Below the pieces are notes generated by a model that was not told the DNA's origin, searched no databases, and was given only the letters and a program-made list of their open reading frames with translations. From Bacillus proteolyticus (GTDB lineage Bacteria; Bacillota; Bacilli; Bacillales; Bacillaceae_G), in assembly GCF_001884065.1 (NCBI RefSeq), contig NZ_MACH01000055.1, positions 124,001 through 188,000 of the forward strand: 64,000 nt of DNA, read 5' to 3'. A program made the translations under genes and the position numbers. Shown one piece after another: positions 1-6,657 of this stretch. Within the stretch, counting starts at the first letter, position 1, and each line of letters starts with the position of its first letter.

Positions 1-61
1 ACCTAACTTCTTTGCTTTCGTTTAATTTTGAGGTGGGGTCTTACTGCCCGTTAATGCGGGG
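1..61 (+). repeat. bcr1-like repeat, right end (copy 1, partial)
   Basis: This matches the right-hand ~60 bp of the two full copies at 9593 and 20673, including the stretch before 'ggggtcttactgcccg' and the terminal small hairpin (here cccgttaatgcggg). The left part lies outside the window. The minus-strand MFS gene reads into it, and the element supplies that gene's last six codons and stop. The match to the B. cereus-group bcr1 family is from memory of its length and distribution; the repetition itself is seen directly. Confidence 0.8.
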
Positions 62-973
62 CAGAATGAATCCGAGAAAGAAAATTCCTTGTAGTAAATA
101 GGCCCAACCAAATGCTCTTTTCATTTTGTCTTCATTTTTAGACTTATAAAGATTAACGAGGAGACTGCCAATCATAAGTCCAGCCCCTTGAACCGTATAT
201 AAAATGCCAATGTTAGTGTGGAAGATTCTTTCGGCATAGATTGTTAGAAGTAACTGATAGGCACCTCCAATAATGCCCCATGAAATGCCGACAAGAATTA
301 ATGTTAAAATAATTTTGCTTTGTAATATGTATGTATAACCATCTTTTATATCAGTAAAAAATGCTTTTTTTGTGGTAAAAGTATCATGAGCAGGAATACT
401 CATTTTATAAATAATATAGGCTGAAATAAAGTATGATAGGCTATTAATAAAAAAGGCAATCTCGATACTTAAAGATTGTGCAATCATCCCACCTAAAGAA
501 GCTCCCATAATAGACATAAAACCATTGATTGTACTAGAAAGAGAGTTAGCGGTTACTAAATGCTTTTGATGTACGATATTTTTTATAGTTGATTGCTTAG
601 CGGGCTCGAATAAGCAAGAGAGTACTGATAAGCATATATTAGAAACGAAAATAATTTCAATTTTGTAGAATGCTAATAAATAAGTGAGGACGATCATTCC
701 TCGTAAAATATCGGTAAAAATCATAATTTTCTTTTTTGAAAAATGGTCTACAACTCCGCCTATGAATGGGCTCAGAAGAAGTTGAGGTAACCCTTTGCTC
801 ATAAAGGTGAGTGCTAACATAAATGAAGATTCTGTTATGCTATAGACGAGTGTTAATAAAGCGACAGTATGAAACCAATCCCCAAGTACACTTAATGTTT
901 GACCATAAAATAATTTTTTAAAGTTTTTATTTGTTTTAAGCAGTATGGAATACGACATGGATTGTGTAGGCAT
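41..973 (-). pseudogene. MFS transporter, C-terminus truncated by bcr1
   Basis: A 310-residue major facilitator superfamily protein; family members usually run to about 400 residues with 12 membrane segments. The N-terminal half is intact, with the region-2 loop 'GGVVDHFSKKK' after TM2 and several hydrophobic helices. The reading frame then enters a bcr1 repeat and ends in the repeat-encoded residues PRINGQ, so the last membrane helices are missing. The ATG at 973 has only a weak ribosome site and sits 6 nt behind the stop of a 37-codon ORF with a strong one, so translation is probably coupled. Drug or small-molecule efflux is the family role; substrate unknown. Loss of function is inferred. 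Confidence 0.75.
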
Positions 974-979
974 AAAAAA

Positions 980-1093
980 TTAATCCTGATCTATTGGTGA
1001 TGTTTGTATATGTTTTTTCCATTCATTTAAATACATTTTCTCTTCTATAAGTAGTTCAACATATAAGTGTACTTTGTAAAAGACTGTAATCAT
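980..1093 (-). CDS. small ORF (37 aa) directly upstream of MFS gene, possible leader peptide
   Basis: A 37-codon ORF starting MITVFYKVHLYVELL. It has an excellent ribosome site (aaggagg, 7-8 nt before the ATG) and ends 6 nt before the MFS start. The MFS gene lacks its own good ribosome site, so this ORF may act through translational coupling or as a leader peptide. I recognise no family. It could be a chance ORF, but the strong ribosome site and tight spacing argue against that. Confidence 0.5.
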   Translation of the reverse strand: MITVFYKVHLYVELLIEEKMYLNEWKKHIQTSPIDQD

Positions 1094-1195
1094 TGTAATC
1101 CTCCTTAGTAAAAATGTTTCTTATTCCATAGTAAACGATTTCTTGTTAGTTGAAATCACAAAAAAGATGGACATAAATTCATACGAAAGTATGAA

Positions 1196-1221
1196 AAAAC
1201 AGCTCATATTTGAGCTGTTTT
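1196..1221 (-). terminator. intrinsic terminator downstream of yjcZ-like gene
   Basis: Perfect 11-bp stem (aaaacagctca / tgagctgtttt) with a 4-nt loop. Reading the minus strand it is followed by a run of T. It closes the yjcZ-like transcript and separates it from the MFS unit. Confidence 0.8.
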
Positions 1222-1282
1222 CGTATAGTTTTTAGTTAACATATTTCATTCATTTAGAGTTTAACGAAAAGGATATTTTATC

Positions 1283-1399
1283 TTAATATCCGCCTCCGCC
1301 ACCCCAGCAGCTACATCCGATAATGATTAGAAGGATGAATAGCACGATGAGTAAAGCAAATCCACCGCCGAAACCAGCGCAACTACCACCAAAGCTCAT
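1283..1399 (-). CDS. YjcZ family sporulation protein
   Basis: A 38-residue protein with a Gly/Phe/Cys-rich N-terminus (MSFGGSCAGFGGGFALL), one very hydrophobic helix (about residues 14-29) and a C-terminus of the type CSCWGGGGGY. This is the hallmark of the small YjcZ/YtzC-like proteins common in Bacillus, usually in multiple copies and associated with sporulation. The ribosome site aaaaggagg lies 6-7 nt before the ATG. It is monocistronic: a terminator follows at 1196-1221. Its molecular role is unknown; it is probably a spore-associated membrane peptide. Confidence 0.85.
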   Translation of the reverse strand: MSFGGSCAGFGGGFALLIVLFILLIIIGCSCWGGGGGY

Positions 1400-1734
1400 G
1401 TTTTTTCCTCCTTTTTAGGAAATTAATCTATATAACTAATGGATTACTTTATAAGATATGTTTTTATTTGGAAAAGGAGCAAGTCTTACTTTTAATTAGA
1501 CAAGAGCCTGTGAGCTAATTTAGATATGACATACACGTACTTTCATAGCACTTTTTGAAAAGGGTAAAACAATATGGAAGCGTATAATAGGTGGATGTAG
1601 CTTACAATTACATTAAAATTTCTTTTCATGAATATAAAATTTGTAAAAAAAACCATTTTTTTATTTTTTTATTGGTAAAAATGTACTATAATTTTACAAG
1701 TAATATTATGGGAAAAGGGAGTTTTAGTATAGAG
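1400..1734. other. intergenic region between divergent yjcZ-like and spo0E-like genes
   Basis: AT-rich spacer holding the 5' regions of the two divergent genes. A good -10 hexamer (TATAAT, 1584-1589) is visible, but no well-spaced -35 accompanies it. An in-frame extension of the spo0E-like ORF runs back to 1591, but it encodes low-complexity residues and has no ribosome site, so I treat it as non-coding. Confidence 0.4.
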
Positions 1735-1899
1735 ATGGAGATGGGACAATTACACAATAAAATAGAACACAAAAAGAAAGAGTTAATTCAACTTGTTGCT
1801 ATGCATGGATTGGATCATGTTAAAGTTTTGTTATTTAGTCGCGATTTAGATATACTAATTAATGAATTTATGAATATAAAAGACAAAGTATATAAGTAA
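1735..1899 (+). CDS. Spo0E family aspartyl-phosphate phosphatase
   Basis: A 54-residue protein beginning MEMGQLHNKIEHKKKELI. It is a two-helix hairpin with the signature S-R-D-L-D near residue 37, equivalent to the SQELD motif by which Spo0E-type proteins dephosphorylate Spo0A~P. Family members inhibit entry into sporulation. I chose the ATG at 1735 because the conserved region starts there and a gggag element lies about 13 nt upstream; the ATG at 1741 is an alternative. The invariant motif is present and the length is normal, so it is probably functional. Confidence 0.8.
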   Translation: MEMGQLHNKIEHKKKELIQLVAMHGLDHVKVLLFSRDLDILINEFMNIKDKVYK

Positions 1900-1954
1900 T
1901 TAATCTTTAATTTTTTATATTAGGATTATTTACTGATAAAGGAGAGAACAGTTA

Positions 1955-2143
1955 TTGGAACATTTACAAGAAGAGTTGTATAAACAAATAAAAGAAGAAA
2001 AAGGTGCAGTTACTATATTCTTAAAGAGCGGAGTAAGAATAGTAGGGGAAGTAGTTGGAGTAGATAGATTTACAGTATTAATGTTAGTAGATGGAAAACA
2101 ACAACTTATTTATAAGCAGGCAATATCAACAATTATGAAATAA
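1955..2143 (+). CDS. hfq: Hfq-like RNA chaperone (short paralogue)
   Basis: A 62-residue Sm-fold protein. The Sm1 region (VTIFLKSGVRIVGEVVGVDRF) and the Hfq-type Sm2 signature (KQQLIYKQAISTI) are both clear; the Y-K-x-A-I-S-T string is diagnostic for bacterial Hfq, where it forms the RNA-binding pore. It starts with TTG, behind aaaggagag at 8-9 nt. The C-terminal tail is almost absent. Species of the B. cereus group carry more than one hfq; this one lies away from miaA, where the canonical copy usually sits, so it is likely a paralogue. A bidirectional terminator follows immediately. Confidence 0.85.
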   Translation: MEHLQEELYKQIKEEKGAVTIFLKSGVRIVGEVVGVDRFTVLMLVDGKQQLIYKQAISTIMK

Positions 2144-2164
2144 GACACTCAAAATGAGTGTCTT
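2142..2164. terminator. bidirectional terminator between hfq-like and HD-domain genes
   Basis: Perfect 10-bp inverted repeat (aagacactca / tgagtgtctt) with a 3-nt loop between two convergent genes, flanked by A/T runs on both sides. It overlaps the hfq-like stop codon. Confidence 0.8.
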
Positions 2165-2181
2165 ATTTCATAATTAAATGG

Positions 2182-2784
2182 TTACTGCTTGCATGCTTCA
2201 ACGTCAATGCCAGCAGCGAGTAATTTTTTTTCTCCGTCTTGTTCAATGATTTTTTGTAATTTAGATAAGAAAGAGTCAAAATCTGTATGTTTACCAACTT
2301 GGAAAGTCATTTTATGCTCAATTGGTAGCCAAGTATCAATATCAGCTTCGTTATGCTGAATTTTCACTTCAAGTTTATCAAGCGCGTTAGCAACTTTTGC
2401 TTCATACGTTTCTTTCGCTTCGAATTCCATCCATAAATCGTATAATTCTTCGCCAAGAGAACCTTCTAGTGTACGTTTAATATTTAAAATAGCCTCTTGT
2501 TCATTTTTTTGTTTTTGTAATTGTAATTCACGGCTATTCATCGTATCAAAGGCGGGGATGTCACCAGCTTCTGCTTCAACAAGATCGTGGATTATGACCA
2601 TTTTAAGTAATTTTTCTATGTTTACTTTTTGATCCAAATAAGGCTCAACTAAGATAGCCATTAAGGACATACGCCAAGTATGTTCTGCAACACTTTCTTG
2701 ACGTCCGTTTGAAAGCCAACTGTGTCGCATTTCGTATTTTAGTTTTTCTGCTAATGCAATGACCTGTAAAATATTATGTTCCAT
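2182..2784 (-). CDS. YfbR-like HD-domain nucleotidase/phosphohydrolase
   Basis: A 200-residue HD-domain protein. Metal-binding elements are visible: H near residue 34 (SVAEHTW), the H-D pair in IIHDLVEAEAGD near residue 68, and a downstream D (NALDKLE). The pattern is that of the YfbR/HDDC2 family, which removes phosphate from deoxynucleoside monophosphates. The longer frame starts five codons earlier, but that ATG overlaps the ribosome site itself (aggagg), so the start is the ATG at 2784. It stands alone, convergent to the hfq-like gene. Confidence 0.8.
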   Translation of the reverse strand: MEHNILQVIALAEKLKYEMRHSWLSNGRQESVAEHTWRMSLMAILVEPYLDQKVNIEKLLKMVIIHDLVEAEAGDIPAFDTMNSRELQLQKQKNEQEAILNIKRTLEGSLGEELYDLWMEFEAKETYEAKVANALDKLEVKIQHNEADIDTWLPIEHKMTFQVGKHTDFDSFLSKLQKIIEQDGEKKLLAAGIDVEACKQ

Positions 2785-2921
2785 AGGAATCCTCCTCACA
2801 TTGCTATATTATAATTCTAGTATAGAAATGAAATGTGTCAATTATATTATTGTATTACGATAAATAGATTGAAAGTGTATAATGAATGTTATATGTAAAA
2901 ATGAATTATTAAAATAAAAAA

Positions 2922-3275
2922 ATGATGTATGAAAATGTGTATGAGTTAAGAAAAGGTGCAACATTATTAGATAAGATTGGTGATTTCGCTCCAGCATGGG
3001 GCGTGATAGGAACGTTAATCGGTCTTATCATTATGCTTCAAAACTTACAAGATACTTCACAAATTGGTACAGGGATGGCGGTTACAATGTTGACGACATT
3101 ATATGGATCTAGTATTGCAAATATGATTGCAATACCCCTATCTGAAAAAGTGTATCGTGGTATTGAAGATTTGTATACAGAGAAGAAGTTTGTAATAGAA
3201 GCAATTTCAGAGCTGTACCGAGGACAAATTCCTTCCAAATTAAAGTTAAAACTCGATACATACGTGTATGAATAA
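2922..3275 (+). pseudogene. motA: motA remnant (flagellar stator, C-terminal half only)
   Basis: The 117 codons match the second half of MotA: the two hydrophobic segments around the conserved prolines (PAWGVIGTLIGL and MIAIPLSEKVY) and the cytoplasmic tail ELYRGQIPSKLKLKL. A full MotA has about 260 residues; the first two membrane helices and most of the cytoplasmic loop are gone. There is no ribosome site before the first ATG. It is followed at once by a motB tail in another frame, so an internal deletion has joined them. Non-functional as a stator protein. Confidence 0.85.
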
Positions 3276-3394
3276 AAGTGTATAATGTGGATGATAAAAG
3301 GTTAGCAGCGGTAGGATATGTAGACGCAAAACCAGTAGCGCCAAACGATTCACCACAAAATGGGGAGAAGAACCGCCGCTTTGAAATATATTAA
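3275..3394 (+). pseudogene. motB: motB remnant (C-terminal end)
   Basis: In a frame different from the motA remnant, codons from about 3275 read DDKRLAAVGYVDAKPVAPND, then NRRFEIY and a stop. This is the end of the OmpA/MotB peptidoglycan-binding domain (compare the family pattern R-x-x-A-x-G-Y-A-D-x-x-P and N-R-R-I-E-I). About 40 of some 260 residues remain. It has no start codon or ribosome site of its own. Confidence 0.8.
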
Positions 3395-3511
3395 GGAATA
3401 ATATATTTCTATTTTAGTAATAAAATAATAAAAATACAGAATTCCTTTAAAAAAAACATTAAATTTTATCGTTTTATTTTGTATAATGAGTGAAAATGAT
3501 AAGGTGAAATA

Positions 3512-3748
3512 ATGTTTGAACATATTCATCTGCTTATTACAGATATTGAAATGCCAAAAATGGATGGACATCATTTAACGAAAATAATTAAAGATAGTGA
3601 AGTAATGAAGCAATTACCAGTTATTATTTTCTCTTCATTAATTACAAACGAATTATTCTATAAAGGTGAGACAGTTGGGGCGAATGCTCAAGTGAGTAAG
3701 CCAGACATTCAAGAGTTAATTGGTTTAGTTGATAATCTAGTGTTGTAA
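3512..3748 (+). pseudogene. cheV: cheV remnant (second half of receiver domain)
   Basis: 78 codons: HLLITDIEMPKMDGHHLT with the phospho-acceptor Asp, the conserved Ser in PVIIFSSLIT, and the Lys of AQVSKPDI. This is the C-terminal receiver domain of CheV from just before the acceptor Asp. CheV normally has about 300 residues with an N-terminal CheW-like domain; that domain and the start of the receiver (the acidic pocket) are missing. A weak aaggtg sits before the ATG. Expression as a fragment cannot be excluded, but the fold is incomplete. Confidence 0.8.
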
Positions 3749-3814
3749 AAGGTTTTGAAAAGCGTTTTTTAGTTGGAAGAGTCGGCGTAAAATACATTTT
3801 TAGCTGAAAAGAGG

Positions 3815-3847
3815 AACTAGCCGTATAGTACAGGTTAGTTTCTTTTT
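3815..3847 (+). terminator. terminator after cheV remnant
   Basis: Stem aactagcc / ggttagtt (one G-U pair) with a 10-nt loop, followed by tcttttt. It would end transcripts coming from the degraded mot/che region. Confidence 0.6.
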
Positions 3848-4181
3848 AGTATGTATAGGTATAAAAAAACAAGCGTCTCTAGAGTGTTTATGACAATACT
3901 CTCTTTCAAATATTTATCTGTTCTTATTTAGGGATTATTGATTGGTTTAATTAATAAGTGGTAGGATTTTTTTATTTGAAAATATAAGAGAGTGTATCTC
4001 TAGAGTGTGTTAGTAACATTTCGCGATAGCTCAAAAATTTTCGGTGAAATTATATAGGGAATACCATATAATAGAACTAAATGCATTTTATCGATATAAC
4101 ATCGTGTTGGATTTTGTATGATTTACTTAAAAATCTAATCTATTTTTATATACTCTATATACTTTTTAATATGTTGATTAT

Positions 4182-4209
4182 TTGACAGATAATTTCGAAA
4201 TGCTATAAT
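4182..4209 (+). promoter_or_regulatory. mogR promoter (sigma-A type)
   Basis: TTGACA at 4182-4187 and TATAAT at 4204-4209, both perfect hexamers with a 16-bp spacer. They lie about 75 nt upstream of the mogR start, so mogR has its own housekeeping promoter independent of the degraded genes before it. Confidence 0.75.
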
Positions 4210-4282
4210 ATGGATATGTAAAAATTGCTATTTTCTTAAAAGACATGGGAGTCAGATGAGAATTGTGAAAGGATGAGGGGGA

Positions 4283-5239
4283 GTGACACAGAGTATGTAT
4301 CACCACACAGCAATCAATGTATTAAATCTTTTACAAAACATGTCAAATAATAAAACGAACGATATGAAATTAGAGGCGGAATTTAAAAAAATAGAGAAAC
4401 AATTCCGAGTAAATTATGAAGAGCTAATTGATTTATATAATAAAATGGTATTATTTCAAATAGATATAGAAAAAAATGGCGGTATGCGAGTTTATGAAAA
4501 ATCAGGAATTACATGGTTAAAGTCTGAACTAGAATTACTGTATGAAGTATATCAATTTTGTCAGCGTCAAGGCTTAAATATCGCAAATATTTCAAAATAT
4601 GTTAGTAAAAATGAACTGAATTTATTTCCAAAAACAGAAAGTCAATTACAGAATACGTATTATAAATTAAAAAAACAAGAAATCCCGTTTGAAAATATTG
4701 AAAAACAGAAGCCGGGTCGAAAACGAAAATATACACCTGTAAAGGCTACCGTTGTTGAGGCGAAACAAGAAAGAAAGCAGGAAGTAAAAGAAGATTTCCA
4801 AAGTGAAGAGGACGAAAAGAATCTCGTAACTGTTATATCTGGTATCGTTGATAATTTTGAGACAATTAGTCAATCCCGTGAAAAGAAAGAGTATGAATTA
4901 CATCAGTTTATGGAGGGAATCTATAAGCTTTCTAGTATGGCTGCAGAGCGTTCGAAAGAAGAAAAGAATGCTCGAGGTCTTGAAGGTGAGGTACATTCAT
5001 TACGAACTGAAAATGAAAGGTTAAAAAGAGAGAAGGAAGACCTTGTACATGATATTAAAGAAATGACGCACCATTTAATTCATTTCATCACGGGCTCTGA
5101 CATCGATCAAATTCGTACGTTGCCTTTCTTCGTAAAAGAGTGTAAACAAGATTTACATAAGCTGGGATTATATAACGCTCAAGACGGAAAGATGAAAATT
5201 GTGGTTGATAGTGGCGGTCAGGTTATGACCATATCATAA
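4283..5239 (+). CDS. mogR: MogR-type motility gene repressor
   Basis: 318 residues. It matches the Listeria MogR pattern over its length: an ITWLKSELELL segment, the DNA-binding region FPKTESQLQNTYYKLKKQ followed by a KPGRKRK basic block (about residues 116-150), a central linker, a coiled coil (about 225-262) and a C-terminal motif with SDIDQIRTLPFF. MogR represses flagellar genes by binding TTTT-N5-AAAA boxes. The start is the GTG at 4283, with aaagga 9-10 nt upstream; the ATG at 4295 is possible. The gene is intact with its own promoter and terminator, although the motility genes before it are remnants. Confidence 0.85.
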   Translation: MTQSMYHHTAINVLNLLQNMSNNKTNDMKLEAEFKKIEKQFRVNYEELIDLYNKMVLFQIDIEKNGGMRVYEKSGITWLKSELELLYEVYQFCQRQGLNIANISKYVSKNELNLFPKTESQLQNTYYKLKKQEIPFENIEKQKPGRKRKYTPVKATVVEAKQERKQEVKEDFQSEEDEKNLVTVISGIVDNFETISQSREKKEYELHQFMEGIYKLSSMAAERSKEEKNARGLEGEVHSLRTENERLKREKEDLVHDIKEMTHHLIHFITGSDIDQIRTLPFFVKECKQDLHKLGLYNAQDGKMKIVVDSGGQVMTIS

Positions 5240-5250
5240 TAAAAATGGAT

Positions 5251-5302
5251 ACAAAACAAAAGGGAAATACATATACACTATGTATTTCCCTTTTGTTTTG
5301 TA
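5251..5302 (+). terminator. mogR terminator
   Basis: Very long near-perfect hairpin: acaaaacaaaagggaaatac pairs with gtatttcccttttgttttgt. It contains T-rich and A-rich flanks, so it may work in both directions. Confidence 0.85.
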
Positions 5303-5615
5303 TGAAAATGTTCTAAAAAAATATGTATTTTGTAAAAACATTGGTAGTGAAACTGAAATAAATGATGTGTGGTCAACAATAAACCAGATATGGATGTGAC
5401 TTGGAAAAAGAGGTCATATCATTAGTTTACGGTTTTGATACGGATGAAAAGCACAATCTACCTCTTTTTTTGTTGAAATTATAACAAATAGGGGACAGTA
5501 AAGTAACTGTTAAAATATTGTAGCCGCCATTTTTAGGATTTGATTTTGCCTAATAGGAAATTCTAATGTTAGCAAAGTCTTTACCTCATTTTTGTTTTAG
5601 AAAGGAGAGAAGCGG
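5303..5615 (+). other. leader/intergenic region of the TerC-type gene
   Basis: The region holds a terminator-type hairpin at 5405-5471 and an overlapping alternative hairpin at 5393-5420. I looked for the yybP-ykoY manganese riboswitch expected before TerC-family genes and found no convincing match to its conserved core. 145 nt remain between the hairpin and the start codon, with no clear promoter. Confidence 0.45.
5393..5471 (+). promoter_or_regulatory. putative attenuator upstream of TerC-type gene
   Basis: Arm aaaaagaggt (5405-5414) pairs with acctcttttt (5460-5469) and is followed by T, giving an intrinsic terminator with a ~45-nt structured loop. A second hairpin, gatgtgac (5393-5400) with gtcatatc (5413-5420), overlaps the terminator's 5' arm. 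The two are partly exclusive, as in transcription attenuators. Ligand or trigger unknown. Confidence 0.45.
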
Positions 5616-6392
5616 ATGGAGTCAATATGGCTAGAGTACGCTTGGGCATTATTAATTCTAATTGGATTAGAAGGCTTGTTATCGGCTGACAATGCCCTTG
5701 TCCTAGCGGTTATTGCGAAACATTTACCTGAAGAAGAGAAAAAAAGAGCTATAAATTACGGAATCATTATGGCCTTTGTTTTTCGATTTGCAGCTCTATT
5801 TGCGATTTCATTTATTGCAAATGTATGGCAAATACAAGCAATAGGAGCAGCCTATCTTCTTTATTTAGGATTGAAGCATGTTATTCAGGCGCAATTCGGC
5901 AAAGAAAGTAAAAATATTCATGAGGACGATGAAAAGGAAGCGGCAGGTAAAAGCTACTGGTTCACAGTAGGTAAGATCGCATTAGCGGACCTTGCTTTCG
6001 CAATCGATTCAATATTAGCCGCGGTTGCTCTTGCTCTGGGGCTTCCGGATTCACCGCTTGACGATTTCGGAGGTATGGATGGAGGGCAGTTCATTGTTGT
6101 ACTTCTTGGAGGGATCGCCGGACTTATTTTAATTAAATTTGCTGCAACTTGGTTTGTTGGGCTTCTTGAGAAACGGCCAGCACTGGAAACAACGGCATAT
6201 GCGATTGTTGCTTGGGTTGGTGTCAAATTAGCTGTAATTACACTGGCTCATGAGGATATTGGTATTTTAGACCATGATTTTCCGCACAGTACAACTTGGA
6301 CTTTAATCTTCTATAGCGTATTAGTTGCTATCGCACTAATTGGCTGGTTTGCACCGGGAAATAAGTCAGCCAAAAATAATCCCGAAAGGTAA
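5616..6392 (+). CDS. TerC family integral membrane protein
   Basis: 258 residues with about seven membrane helices. Both TerC signatures are present: GLLSADNALVLAVI in helix 1 (about residues 20-33) and ALADLAFAIDSILAAVALA (about 126-144). The paired acidic/Asn residues in the membrane are typical of the family, whose Bacillus members (YkoY/YceF type) export manganese or metallate exoenzymes during secretion. The start ATG has aaaggagag 7 nt upstream. It is monocistronic, with a terminator behind it and an attenuator-like leader before it. The metal specificity is inferred from the family only. Confidence 0.85.
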   Translation: MESIWLEYAWALLILIGLEGLLSADNALVLAVIAKHLPEEEKKRAINYGIIMAFVFRFAALFAISFIANVWQIQAIGAAYLLYLGLKHVIQAQFGKESKNIHEDDEKEAAGKSYWFTVGKIALADLAFAIDSILAAVALALGLPDSPLDDFGGMDGGQFIVVLLGGIAGLILIKFAATWFVGLLEKRPALETTAYAIVAWVGVKLAVITLAHEDIGILDHDFPHSTTWTLIFYSVLVAIALIGWFAPGNKSAKNNPER

Positions 6393-6393
6393 T

Positions 6394-6428
6394 AAAAAGG
6401 TCAGAGCATTATGTGCTTTGTCCTTTTT
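6394..6428 (+). terminator. terminator of TerC-type gene
   Basis: Hairpin aaaaggtcagagca / tgctttgtcctttt with one small mismatch, ending in ttttt. Confidence 0.75.
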
Positions 6429-6441
6429 AATGATAATTATA

Positions 6442-6470
6442 TTGTGTATTTTTTGATTTAACGCTATAAT
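6442..6470 (+). promoter_or_regulatory. putative fdhF promoter
   Basis: TTGTGT (6442-6447), 17-bp spacer and TATAAT (6465-6470). Transcripts starting here would carry a ~180-nt leader that includes the terminator at 6571-6634. Confidence 0.5.
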
Positions 6471-6570
6471 TACAGTGTTAAAGATGGAATCGTGATATGA
6501 CCTGTTATGAATCTATCATTTTATTTATGAATAAATGGATTGGTATTTTAGCAAGATGTGCTAATAAACT

Positions 6571-6634
6571 ACTCCACCATGATGATAACGTGCCAAAAAT
6601 ATGGTGCGTATATTTTCGTGGTGGAGTTTTTTTT
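6571..6634 (+). promoter_or_regulatory. terminator-type hairpin in the fdhF leader (putative attenuator)
   Basis: actccaccat (6571-6580) pairs with gtggtggagt (6618-6627), with an inner stem cgtgcca / tggtgcg, followed by eight T. It ends only 23 nt before the fdhF start, leaving no room for a promoter behind it, so fdhF mRNA must read through it. A 52-codon ORF (6497-6655) runs across the hairpin and stops 2 nt before the fdhF ATG. Confidence 0.6.
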
Positions 6635-6657
6635 ATTCTCAAAAAGGGGGAGTAACC

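Larger units (their letters stand above)
3749..4282. other. intergenic region between cheV remnant and mogR
   Basis: A 534-bp stretch without a gene. It holds a terminator-like hairpin (3815-3847), a 12-bp direct repeat tctctagagtgt at 3876-3887 and 3997-4008 (each containing the palindrome ctctagag), and the mogR promoter near its end. The remainder is AT-rich and shows no recognisable coding remnant. Confidence 0.5.

Noticed and set aside
1591-1734. 48-codon N-terminal extension of the Spo0E-like protein
   Set aside because: Low-complexity residues and no ribosome site; family members start near 1735.
5300-5615. yybP-ykoY manganese riboswitch before the TerC-type gene
   Set aside because: 'taggggacagta' recalls part of the core, but the other conserved loops are not recognisable, so I only report a generic attenuator.
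6601-6657. 19-codon N-terminal extension of FdhF
   Set aside because: It lies in the leader terminator and before the ribosome site; the [2Fe-2S] domain starts at the ATG at 6658.
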